Part shown: piece after piece, positions 57,514-64,000 of the stretch
How positions within the stretch are numbered: position 1 is the stretch's first letter
How the letters are laid out: each line of letters begins with the position of its first letter
From: Cupriavidus sp. WKF15
GTDB taxonomy: Bacteria > Pseudomonadota > Gammaproteobacteria > Burkholderiales > Burkholderiaceae
Reading direction: 5' to 3'
DNA length: 64,000 bases
NCBI RefSeq assembly: GCF_029278605.1
Contig: NZ_CP119574.1
Span: forward strand, 620,001 to 684,000
Made by a program: the position numbers and the translations under genes
The notes under the pieces: model-generated
Seen by the model: only the letters and a program-made list of their open reading frames with translations
Told to the model about the DNA's origin: nothing
The model's database searches: none

Positions 57514-57900
57514 TTACGGCTTGGTAACGTCCGCCTTGGGCTTGGCCTGGCCGGCATCACTCTTCACATCGGCCTTCGACTTAGAGTCCTCGGTATTAGC
57601 GGTCCCCATCTTGCTCGCCTTGTGTTGAGCCCCCTTGGCGGCAGACTTATTGGATTTGGCCGTCACGTCGGGCTTTGCTTGGTGAGCGCTGGCTTGAGCC
57701 TTCGCTCCCCCCTCCTGCGTTCCGACACTTTTCTTGTTCTTGTCGGCATTTTCCTGCGTGGCGCTCTTTTCCTTGACGACCTTTACCTGGTTCTTCGTCG
57801 CCCCGGCTTGCGGCTGAGTCGCGGAAGCTGGAACACCAGTCTGCGCGAATACGGTACCGACGAGGGCTGCAGAGGCGAGAGCAGCGAACAGCTTCTTCAT
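57514..57900 (-). CDS. Secreted Lys/Ala/Gln-rich protein, 128 residues
   Basis: Signal peptide MKKLFAALASAALVGTVFAQ, then a highly hydrophilic Lys-, Ala- and Ser-rich chain without cysteines (KVVKEKSATQENADKNKKS, AKSNKSAAKGAQHKASK). It looks intrinsically disordered and probably periplasmic. Similar small alanine/lysine-rich exported proteins are common in Cupriavidus and Burkholderia, with unknown function. The ATG at 57900 is preceded by CAGGAGT. Confidence 0.65.
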   Translation of the reverse strand: MKKLFAALASAALVGTVFAQTGVPASATQPQAGATKNQVKVVKEKSATQENADKNKKSVGTQEGGAKAQASAHQAKPDVTAKSNKSAAKGAQHKASKMGTANTEDSKSKADVKSDAGQAKPKADVTKP

Positions 57901-58266
57901 GACGTGGACTCCTGAGGAATTTTTGAAAGCTCGGCAATGCGCCGTGCTTACCGGCAGAAACGGCACTGTCTCGAGCCGAGTTGACTCAGAGCTGGTGACA
58001 TTCCGTAACTTCTGAAACAGGCAAGCGTACAGCGCGACATTGAACGGGGGCGCCTCCAGCTTCAGCACAGCTCTTTGACGTTTCAGAAGTACTCCGACCT
58101 CAGGTCCCTGCTGAAGACGCTCGGGCGCCTGTGGGGCCCCCAAAGTCCGTCTGGAAACTCAGCGCCTCGACCTCGCGTTACAGAAAGTCACCGCTGTGCG
58201 AATCTGCTAATACATCGTCGAACCACGCTGACCTAGAGTCTCTACAAGAGAAATAAGGGGAAAATC
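57901..58266. other. Intergenic region between divergent small secreted-protein genes
   Basis: About 366 bp, likely holding the promoters of both neighbours. No gene or RNA recognised. Confidence 0.45.
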
Positions 58267-58584
58267 ATGCGAAAGGCCGCAGCGCTCTTGCTTCTGGTCG
58301 GCGTTACCGCTCTTGACTCCAACATGGCTGAGGCGCGGGTGGATGTCGGTATTGGTATTGGCATCCCTGCGCCTGTGGTTGTTGCCCCGCCGCCCGTCTA
58401 CTACGAGCCAGCTCCCGTGGTCGTTCAGCCGCCGCCCGTGGTAGCGGCTCCGGCCTACTATTACGACGACTGGCAGGCCCGTGCCTGGAGAGAGCGGCAA
58501 TGGCGCGAGCAGCGATGGAGGGAGCGAGAATGGCGGGAGCGGCGGCGCGAATGGCGGCGCTGGCACGACGACTACGATGACTGA
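58267..58584 (+). CDS. Secreted Pro/Val- and Arg/Trp-rich protein
   Basis: 105 residues. N-terminal signal (KAAALLLLVGVTALDSNMAEA), a Pro/Val/Tyr stretch (PPPVYYEPAPVVVQPPPVV), then an Arg/Trp-rich repeat, REWRERR-type units (RAWRERQWREQRWREREW), ending HDDYDD. This layout occurs in a family of small exported proteins of Burkholderiaceae. The cationic aromatic tail could bind envelope polymers or nucleic acids; function unknown. AAGGGGAAAATC precedes the ATG. Confidence 0.65.
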   Translation: MRKAAALLLLVGVTALDSNMAEARVDVGIGIGIPAPVVVAPPPVYYEPAPVVVQPPPVVAAPAYYYDDWQARAWRERQWREQRWREREWRERRREWRRWHDDYDD

Positions 58585-58651
58585 GCGCTAGGCTTGTGGG
58601 TAAGAATCAGAACGCCGAGGCCTCGTCATCAATAGGTTTACGGGTAACACC

Positions 58652-59080
58652 ATGAGGCCGCGTCTTGCGACCAAGGCAGACCTTCGTGATGTGGAAGCAT
58701 TGCTTCAAGCGTGTTCACTTCCCGTCGGCGGAATATATAGGGAGGCGGTGCAATTTCATGTCAGCCGGGACAAGACTGGCCTCCTCGGCTGCGCCGGTAT
58801 CGAGGCGTTCGGTGACGTTGGCCTGTTGCGAGGCGTGGCTGTCGCCGAGCGCGCGAGGCGGGCGGGGCTGGCCGCCTTGCTTGTGTGCGCACTGGTGGCC
58901 GACGTACGTTTGCGCGGTATCGAATGCCTGGTCGTCCAAACGGAAACTGCCGCTGGTTATTTCACTCGCCTCGGCTTCACGCCGGTCGAACGTGCGGCCA
59001 TACCTCACGACCTGCTGCTTTCTCTTGAACTCGCTAACGCCAGTATCAGTGACACGGCTTTATTGAAGGCCAAGCTTTGA
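58652..59080 (+). CDS. GNAT acetyltransferase, ArsN2-like
   Basis: 142 residues. ADLRDVEALLQACSLPVGGI start, GLLRGVAVAERARRAGLAAL (acetyl-CoA loop, R-x-x-G-x-A), and TAAGYFTRLGFTPVERAAIP end, as in arsenic-linked ArsN2 proteins and in the gene at 51282. The C-terminus lacks the usual final cysteine block (ends DTALLKAKL), so the last segment may be altered. No ars genes nearby. Substrate unknown. Confidence 0.72.
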   Translation: MRPRLATKADLRDVEALLQACSLPVGGIYREAVQFHVSRDKTGLLGCAGIEAFGDVGLLRGVAVAERARRAGLAALLVCALVADVRLRGIECLVVQTETAAGYFTRLGFTPVERAAIPHDLLLSLELANASISDTALLKAKL

Positions 59081-59738
59081 CCTCGCAAGACACCGAGCTA
59101 TCCCGCTACAGTAATATCGAGCCGCCTTGTGCCAAGGGCAGACAGTCGGCACAGGGCTGTTGCAGGAATGCTTCGATACGCACGTTCCATACCATTCCGG
59201 TTGCAGCAACCGATTCGCATGAATACATTGATGGGTAATGTGACTTTGCCGTGAGGTTTCGTCCATGAACTGGCGACGTAGCACAACAAGTCGACAGCAT
59301 ATTTGGACTAACGGCAGAAAACGTCAACGTAGAACCAGAAGCCAGTGGCCCGGTTGAGGAACTACCAATGCGAAAAGCTCGTGTCATTCTCTATATTTCG
59401 CGCAGACATCTCGATATCATCTTTGGATGCACGACACATGGCCGGTTCGTGCAGAAAAGAGAGGGTGGTTTCCAAATTTCGCTGACCACCGCTATTGCCT
59501 ACCGGAAAGCGAGTTCCAGCGGATAGAAGTGGTGGCGACCAGTCTCACCGGCGTCAGGGCCGCTCACGTCGGACTAGCAAGAAGGCGAGTCCGTCGAATA
59601 GCATCCAGCGTTGCGCGGCGTCTTCGCCTAGTTGAAGACACGTGCGGACATGGCCTTCGCGACGCAGGTTGTTTCCGACGCAGGTTGTTTCCATTCCCGA
59701 AGAATTCAACGCTCTCACTCATCTGACCAGACGTCGAA
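59081..59738. other. Gap without a recognised gene
   Basis: About 660 bp. Several short open frames exist on both strands, none with a family signature or good ribosome site. Probably a mixture of decayed DNA and the upstream region of the Cache fragment. Confidence 0.35.
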
Positions 59739-59960
59739 ATGGCTTTCAACAGCGCAACGCCTTGGGTCAACACATTTCCATCCGCCGACCGTGACTATGT
59801 TCGTGAAATTGTCCAAGGAGCATCCATTGCCGTCTCCGAACCCTTGGTTGGGAAGAACAATGGCGCACCCGGCATCGTCATGGCCGTCGGGGTGCGTTCA
59901 TCTGATGGCAGCCTGCGTGCAATCGTGGCGGGTACCAACGAACACCCGCGTAGAGGTTGA
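59739..59960 (+). pseudogene. Cache-domain sensor fragment
   Basis: 73 codons: PSADRDYVREIVQGASIAVS, EPLVGKNNGAPGIVMAVGVR and DGSLRAIVAG match the ligand-pocket strands of a dCache domain as found in diguanylate cyclases and chemoreceptors. The transmembrane parts and the output domain are missing, and the frame ends soon after. Most likely a scrap of a larger receptor gene. Confidence 0.5.
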
Positions 59961-59996
59961 CACTGCCGTCAACTGCTTGCCACAGGAAGGAAATCC

Positions 59997-60371
59997 ATGC
60001 TGACTGACACAATCCGGGAGAAATCCGAGTGCGAGCAATGCGGTGCGACTCAACCATTACCGCATGTGCGCGACTTACGGGTAGATACATCCCCACTTGT
60101 CGGTGACGCTCGACCAGCCTCGACAGACTTCATGCTGTGTACAAATTGTGGGAAAGCCGAGATGCTCCCAGTGCTGCTTGAGATAGATTCTATGTGGAAC
60201 AGACAGGCTGCCGCGCTGAGGGTCCAGAGATGTCTTGCTTGCGGCGAAGGGCTTATCGATGAAGACGCGCTGCGCTCAGTACTCTCAATACAAAGCGAGT
60301 GCAGCGAGCAAGACGAATCGAGGCAACAGACTTCTTTCGCGGCCGCCGGAAGCGCCGCCAACGACGATTGA
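59997..60371 (+). CDS. Hypothetical zinc-ribbon protein
   Basis: 124 residues with three C-x2-C pairs: CEQC near residue 12, CTNC near 48 and CLAC near 79. Two pairs could form one zinc ribbon, the third a separate site. There is no signal peptide and the C-terminus is acidic and Ser/Ala-rich. AAGGAAATCC precedes the ATG. No family I can name; a small regulatory or nucleic-acid-binding protein is possible. Confidence 0.5.
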   Translation: MLTDTIREKSECEQCGATQPLPHVRDLRVDTSPLVGDARPASTDFMLCTNCGKAEMLPVLLEIDSMWNRQAAALRVQRCLACGEGLIDEDALRSVLSIQSECSEQDESRQQTSFAAAGSAANDD

Positions 60372-60451
60372 ATAGGCAGTCGTGGTGGTGGTGCAGGAAG
60401 TGCGTTATCGCTCAGAAGCACAGAGGAACTCCCTCTTTCGGTCGAGCAGCG

Positions 60452-60473
60452 AAAAAGCCGGCTTGCGCCGGCT
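60452..60473 (-). terminator. Intrinsic terminator of the PsiF-repeat gene
   Basis: On the minus strand the stem GCCGGC-loop-GCCGGC is followed by TTTTT (60452-60456). It lies about 20 bp after the stop of the gene at 60493. Confidence 0.85.
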
Positions 60474-60492
60474 TCTCTGATTCGATGCTGGA

Positions 60493-60825
60493 TTACTTAC
60501 CGGCATCCGCCTCACACTTCTTCATGAACGACGACTTCGCAGCCCCTGCAAGCGGCTTCCCATCCTTCCCTACGGCTTTGGCTTCGCAAGCGGCCGACGC
60601 GTTGCCCTTGTTACCAGCTTCGCATTTCTTGATGAAAGAGGTCTTCGCCGCCCCGCTCAGCGGCTTGCCATTCTTGTCAACCGCTTTCGCCTCACAGTTT
60701 GACGCAGCCGGCTGAGTTTCAACGGGGGTTGCTGGCTTGGCGGCAGAGCTCGGCCCGGCCTTTTGCGCATAAGCTGCGCCGGTTGAGAGCAACATTGCGA
60801 CAACAACGGCAGAAAGTCTTCTCAT
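60493..60825 (-). CDS. PsiF-repeat secreted protein
   Basis: 110 residues. Signal peptide RLSAVVVAMLLSTGAAYAQ, then two PsiF repeats: CEAKAVDKNGKPLSGAAKTS-FIKKC and CEAKAVGKDGKPLAGAAKSS-FMKKC, each with a bracketing Cys pair that may form a disulfide. PsiF was found as phosphate-starvation-inducible in E. coli; its role is unknown. Periplasmic. Start at 60825 with GGAGGG upstream; in-frame GTG codons lie just before it. Confidence 0.9.
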   Translation of the reverse strand: MRRLSAVVVAMLLSTGAAYAQKAGPSSAAKPATPVETQPAASNCEAKAVDKNGKPLSGAAKTSFIKKCEAGNKGNASAACEAKAVGKDGKPLAGAAKSSFMKKCEADAGK

Positions 60826-60999
60826 CACGGACACCCTCCTGGAAAAGTGAGGCAGCTTGCCCCGCCGTTAGGAACGGCTGGGGAGTCACTATCGTTGACG
60901 CCTCCCCCCGCCCGACACGGATAGCACCGGGGCAGGCTGCGTGGCAGACAAAGTCATTCGAATGTGTTTGAGCTGCGCCCCGGTCCTGGCATGAGCCTG

Positions 61000-61323
61000 C
61001 TACTCTGCAATCAGAAATTTCGTGCGGTTTTTGCCAAGCCAAGCGGGTGCTCGTCCACGGCCGGACCAAGTCGCACCAGTCTTCGGGTCCATGTATTTTG
61101 CCGGCAGCTCGGACTTTGCCTTGGCAGCGGGCTTGCCCGCCTTGCCAGCAGCTGCCGGACGGCCACGGCGACGCTTGGGAGCAAGGTCTTCGACCGTCAG
61201 TTCGTACTCGGCCATCAGCGTCTGGATTTTCTCGATTACACCAGCAATTTCGGTCGCGCGAACTTCAGCGAGTTGGGCTTCGAGCGCTTCTTTTTCTGCC
61301 ATGAGCTGCTTGTAAGTCGCCAT
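61000..61323 (-). CDS. H-NS-family nucleoid protein
   Basis: 107 residues. N-terminal coiled-coil oligomerisation helix (MATYKQLMAEKEALEAQLAE), an Ala/Lys linker with an RRRGRPAAAG AT-hook-like stretch, and the C-terminal DNA-binding motif TWSGRGRAPAWLGKNRTKF, the form seen in Bordetella/Burkholderia H-NS (BpH3-like). It would bind AT-rich DNA and silence acquired genes, a fitting neighbour for such a mobile-element-rich region. GAGGGA precedes the ATG. Confidence 0.93.
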   Translation of the reverse strand: MATYKQLMAEKEALEAQLAEVRATEIAGVIEKIQTLMAEYELTVEDLAPKRRRGRPAAAGKAGKPAAKAKSELPAKYMDPKTGATWSGRGRAPAWLGKNRTKFLIAE

Positions 61324-61508
61324 TTAAAATATCCCTCGTTGTAGGTGACTCACATCGTACAGCACTCTTCTGAGAGTGAACGGATTTTCGAGTCGAGCCT
61401 CCCCTCACGAGAGATTAGGTAATCTGCCGAAGTATCCTTTGGTGAGTGCTATCCTTCCGGCCCCTTCCTCGCAGTCAGGAAGGTTTAGATAGCCAAAGGA
61501 AGGAATCA

Positions 61509-62258
61509 ATGCAATTTGTCTTACGGCTGGCCGCAACTGCTGCTGCCATTTGTCTTGGCGTCAGTGCCCCCGTTCAAGCAGCATCGGAATTTGACCGTTG
61601 CCCACAATTCTTTGCTCAAGGCGCAGTTCCGCAGGTCCGGAACGCCCGAAGCCTTAAGCCGCGCGCCCTGTGTTTTGATGCTTTCGCCGTTTTGCACTCC
61701 GGCACGACGAAGACGCCAGTCTATGTGGCCGAGCGACTGAATGCGGAGAAGGTCGCTGACGCGCAGGACGAAGAACGGACGAACCGCTTCTTCGCTGATG
61801 CTCGACTACCCCGGGCCGAACGCGCGGAACTCGATGACTACAAGAGCTCCGGCTATGACCGAGGGCACATGGCTCCTGCCGGGGATATGCCCAATGCCAC
61901 TGCTATGGCGCAGAGTTTCTCCCTTGCCAATATGGTCCCCCAGGCCCCGCAGAACAATCGAAAGAGCTGGGCAGGCATTGAGAAGGCAACTCGCAAGTAT
62001 GTCCTGCGCGCCAAAGGGGATGTGTATGTCATCACGGGACCTGTGTTCGGAACTGCCGCTCCGAATACCATTGGACCAGACCAAGTGTGGGTGCCCCAAT
62101 ACCTGTTCAAGCTTGTGTACGACTCGACGACCCATCGAGCTTGGGCTCACTGGATTGAGAATTCAGATTCAGCGCGCGCCGGCCGCCCCATCAGCTACCG
62201 CGAACTTGTGAAGCGAACTGGCGTGGAGTTCCTTCCCGGCGTTCCCTTGACGGAATGA
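61509..62258 (+). CDS. DNA/RNA non-specific endonuclease (NucA/NucG type), secreted
   Basis: 249 residues. Signal peptide MQFVLRLAATAAAICLGVSA. The beta-beta-alpha metal domain carries the catalytic YDRGHMAPAGDMPNA motif near residue 117 with the Mg-binding Asn in FSLANMVPQAPQNN. FDRC and LCFDAF cysteines probably form a disulfide. Expected to be periplasmic or secreted and to degrade DNA and RNA for nutrient gain or defence. The ATG at 61509 has AAGGAAGG upstream. No inhibitor gene is obvious next to it, consistent with export. Confidence 0.92.
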   Translation: MQFVLRLAATAAAICLGVSAPVQAASEFDRCPQFFAQGAVPQVRNARSLKPRALCFDAFAVLHSGTTKTPVYVAERLNAEKVADAQDEERTNRFFADARLPRAERAELDDYKSSGYDRGHMAPAGDMPNATAMAQSFSLANMVPQAPQNNRKSWAGIEKATRKYVLRAKGDVYVITGPVFGTAAPNTIGPDQVWVPQYLFKLVYDSTTHRAWAHWIENSDSARAGRPISYRELVKRTGVEFLPGVPLTE

Positions 62259-62314
62259 CGTCTCACCCTGGCATGCTGACGTTTCGTCGTCATCGTCAAA
62301 GCCCTTCCAGTTGA

Positions 62315-62343
62315 CACGGGCAGGCCCTCTGGCCTGCCTCGTG
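62315..62343 (+). terminator. Likely terminator of the nuclease gene
   Basis: Stem of at least 8 bp, GGCAGGCC-CTCT-GGCCTGCC, extended by CACG/CGTG with a bulge, followed by a pyrimidine stretch with several T. It lies 57 bp after the nuclease stop. Confidence 0.7.
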
Positions 62344-62474
62344 CCCTTTCTCAACCACTTGCGCCAGCACAGCGAAGTCTGAATTGCGCAAACTAGAGAC
62401 TCCGGTTACCGTATGTGAAATTGCCGCGTCGCAACAAAGGCTGACATGCGGCACGAAGTGAAGGAAGGAGCACC

Positions 62475-62849
62475 ATGACGACGGCATGCGCCACGAGCAA
62501 AATTGAAGCGCTGCGCCTTCTTGACACCAGCGGCTTAACCTCGCTGGACTTGGCCTACGAGTCAGGGTGGCGGGACGCTATCGCGCTCAGTCGGATTGGC
62601 GACAAGCGCGGGATACGCGTTGAGTATCGCGGGCACGAAGATATCGCCGTTAGCTCGCCGGCGGCGCTCGTTGCCGGGCTCAGTCGACCTAAGCTGACTT
62701 TTCGGCAGCGCAATCTTTACTGCCACTTTGACTTGAGCAAGCTGCCTGCAAGCGACCTGGAGCCCCTGGAGGCAAAGGCAACGATGTTAGGGGACTACGT
62801 CTTGGCTGGGCACCTAATGCGAGAGGTAGATGCAGAATGGACAGATTGA
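62475..62849 (+). CDS. Hypothetical protein, 124 residues
   Basis: Soluble protein with mixed alpha/beta character (LRLLDTSGLTSLDLAYESGW, LTFRQRNLYCHFDLSKLPA). AAGGAGCACC before the ATG is a strong ribosome site. No family recognised, no membrane segment, no signal peptide. Its surroundings (nuclease, HugZ-like protein) do not indicate a function. Confidence 0.5.
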   Translation: MTTACATSKIEALRLLDTSGLTSLDLAYESGWRDAIALSRIGDKRGIRVEYRGHEDIAVSSPAALVAGLSRPKLTFRQRNLYCHFDLSKLPASDLEPLEAKATMLGDYVLAGHLMREVDAEWTD

Positions 62850-62998
62850 GCTAACCCACATCGTCGTCGGCACTGTGCAGATGTAGCATGACCGAGCAGA
62901 CAGATTCCTCGTCGATACAGTGGTCGCGCTCGATTGTGAATCCTCAGTCCGGTTACGTTGCTACCATGCTGTAAATTGAACTGTGCATTGGGGGCGAG

Positions 62999-63643
62999 AT
63001 GCTAATCGAACACGCAATCAATCTACTGCACGAAGCTTCTTACGGCACTCTTGCCACCAATTCAGCTCTCCTGCCTGGGTACCCTTACGCAACTGTGGTG
63101 CCGTATGTTCCAGGCGAGGCGCACAACCCAGTTATCTGCATCAGTGCGCTGGCAGAGCACACCAAGAACCTGCTTGCAGACTCGCGGATTAGCCTATCAG
63201 TGCTGCAGCCTGGGGTTATCGACGTTCAAGCTGCCCGCAGGCTCACCATAGTTGGAGAAGCGGAGCGGTTTGCCCCGAGCTCTGCCGTCCTCAGCCGCTA
63301 CCTGCGCTATGAGCCTGGCGCCGAGCAGCTTCTAGCTCTGGATTTCGCGCCATTTCGATTGAAGCCAACAAAAATCAGGTTCATCGCCGGAGTAGGTCGA
63401 ATGGGCTGGGTGGAGAGCTCAGTCCTGGAAACCATGCCGCAAGTCCAGGAGCAAGAGGAATTAAATCTGGTACGCGAAATGTCGCGCATCGTCCCAACTG
63501 GCATCCGCGTACTCGGCGTCGATTGCTATGGCATTGACTACGAAATCAACGGAAGACGAGCACGACAGAGCTTTCCGAATGCGCCATTGGCTTGCGGAGC
63601 ACTTGAGAAAGCCTCCTTGAGCATCGCACGTAGTCTTGCTTGA
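62999..63643 (+). CDS. HugZ-like / pyridoxamine 5'-phosphate oxidase-family protein
   Basis: 214 residues. N-terminal split-barrel flavin/heme-binding domain: ASYGTLATNSALLPGYPYAT, VVPYVPGEAHNPVICISALA, HTKNLLADSRISLSVLQ, followed by a C-terminal DUF2470-like domain (RIVPTGIRVLGVDCYGIDYE). This arrangement is that of HugZ heme oxygenases and of related FMN proteins. Heme utilisation or a redox role is possible; no heme uptake genes are visible. GGGGGCGAG precedes the ATG. Confidence 0.8.
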   Translation: MLIEHAINLLHEASYGTLATNSALLPGYPYATVVPYVPGEAHNPVICISALAEHTKNLLADSRISLSVLQPGVIDVQAARRLTIVGEAERFAPSSAVLSRYLRYEPGAEQLLALDFAPFRLKPTKIRFIAGVGRMGWVESSVLETMPQVQEQEELNLVREMSRIVPTGIRVLGVDCYGIDYEINGRRARQSFPNAPLACGALEKASLSIARSLA

Positions 63644-63711
63644 CGCCCGTTCTCCAAGGCTCATAGGCGCGGCCAATTTCGCATATCAGACATGGTCTGG
63701 GCCCGGTCAAG

Positions 63712-64000
63712 TCAAACATTCGCGGTACCCACGACATCATGGGCCCAGCGCAGCATTGGCCAGAACCGTGGTGGCAACAGCTTTTGGGCTCCATCAAGCG
63801 ATACCCATCGAAACTCGTGATGCTCCGGCCGACCAAGCTCAGCACTGACTGGGAGACTCACTTCACCCTGCCTCGACAACGCGAGATATAGGCGTGCAAC
63901 CTTGCCTTTCGAGTACGGCTCGGCTTCTCGATAGTCCTCGCCCCATGGCAATTCCAGCTCAGACAGCCCCGTTTCCTCCTTGGTCTCGCGCAGTGCCGTT
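63712..64000 (-). CDS. NUDIX hydrolase, partial (runs off the window)
   Basis: The 3' part of a NUDIX gene; the 5' end lies beyond the window. Minus-strand reading from the edge gives ALRETKEETGLSELELPWGE, containing the R-E-x2-E-E-x-G core of the Nudix box, then KVARLYLALSRQGEVSLPVS, HHEFRWVSLDGAQKLLPPRF and the stop. It hydrolyses a nucleoside diphosphate linked to another group; the late HHEFRWV strand resembles diadenosine-polyphosphate-type members. Confidence 0.85.
   Translation of the reverse strand, partial: TALRETKEETGLSELELPWGEDYREAEPYSKGKVARLYLALSRQGEVSLPVSAELGRPEHHEFRWVSLDGAQKLLPPRFWPMLRWAHDVVGTANV

Overview
The window is 64 kb of GC-rich DNA from a betaproteobacterium of the Burkholderiaceae, most likely Cupriavidus. 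The main reasons are a circularly permuted two-piece tmRNA whose tag reads ANDERFALAA, a Bug/TctC-type solute receptor, PsiF-repeat and Bordetella/Burkholderia-type porin proteins, and a furan-degradation cluster that matches the hmf genes known from Cupriavidus basilensis. I recognised no replication or conjugation genes. The density of insertion sequences, truncated genes and frameshifts fits an accessory region of a chromosome or megaplasmid.

Region 1 (1-15.6 kb) is a stress and low-oxygen type island. It holds an Hsp20 chaperone, the tmRNA gene, five universal-stress-protein loci (two intact tandem-domain genes, one frameshifted gene, two remnants), a BON-domain protein, a nitroreductase, a phosphoribosyltransferase, a HIT protein, a TraR/DksA zinc-finger protein and a SulP anion transporter. 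Broken genes lie between them (ABC permease, purine nucleoside phosphorylase, PRPP synthetase, bluB). The same 19-bp, FNR-like sequence lies upstream of two of these genes. An IS256-family element with a perfect 8-bp target duplication splits one usp remnant.

Region 2 (15.8-20.5 kb) is a scrap zone: a truncated ISL3 transposase joined to an adenylate kinase fragment and abutting an IS30 fragment, then fragments of pobA, a PaaI-like thioesterase, a BKACE enzyme and a porin around an intact FMN-dependent alpha-hydroxyacid dehydrogenase.

Region 3 (17.8-28.5 kb) is a mandelate / 4-hydroxymandelate catabolic cluster on the minus strand: benzoylformate decarboxylase, benzaldehyde dehydrogenase, 4-hydroxybenzoate 3-hydroxylase (PobA), an aromatic-acid MFS transporter, a ketopantoate-reductase-like dehydrogenase and the (S)-mandelate-dehydrogenase-like flavoprotein. 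A divergent LysR gene is interrupted at a run of twelve A. Together these would convert (4-hydroxy)mandelate to (4-hydroxy)benzoate and, for the hydroxylated series, to protocatechuate.

Region 4 (29.6-47.7 kb) is a furfural / 5-hydroxymethylfurfural (HMF) cluster: aldehyde dehydrogenase, hmfR2-like LysR (frameshifted), hmfF (UbiD), hmfG (UbiX), a Bug receptor, hmfH (GMC oxidoreductase), a membrane fatty-acid-hydroxylase-family protein, hmfR1-like LysR (intact), hmfABC (2-furoyl-CoA dehydrogenase), hmfD (furoyl-CoA synthetase), hmfE (2-oxoglutaroyl-CoA hydrolase) and an hmfT-type MFS transporter. Both divergent promoter regions carry the same 48-bp composite sequence in the same arrangement, a strong candidate HmfR operator.

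Region 5 (47.8-64 kb) mixes remnants (amidase, IclR, peptide-binding protein), a MazE-like antitoxin gene with an internal amber codon, an IS3 element, a second copy of the IS256-family element, and small housekeeping or envelope genes: two ArsN2-like acetyltransferases, a porin, an M20D amidohydrolase, a TRIC-family channel, small secreted proteins, an H-NS-family protein, a secreted nuclease, a HugZ-like protein and a partial NUDIX hydrolase.
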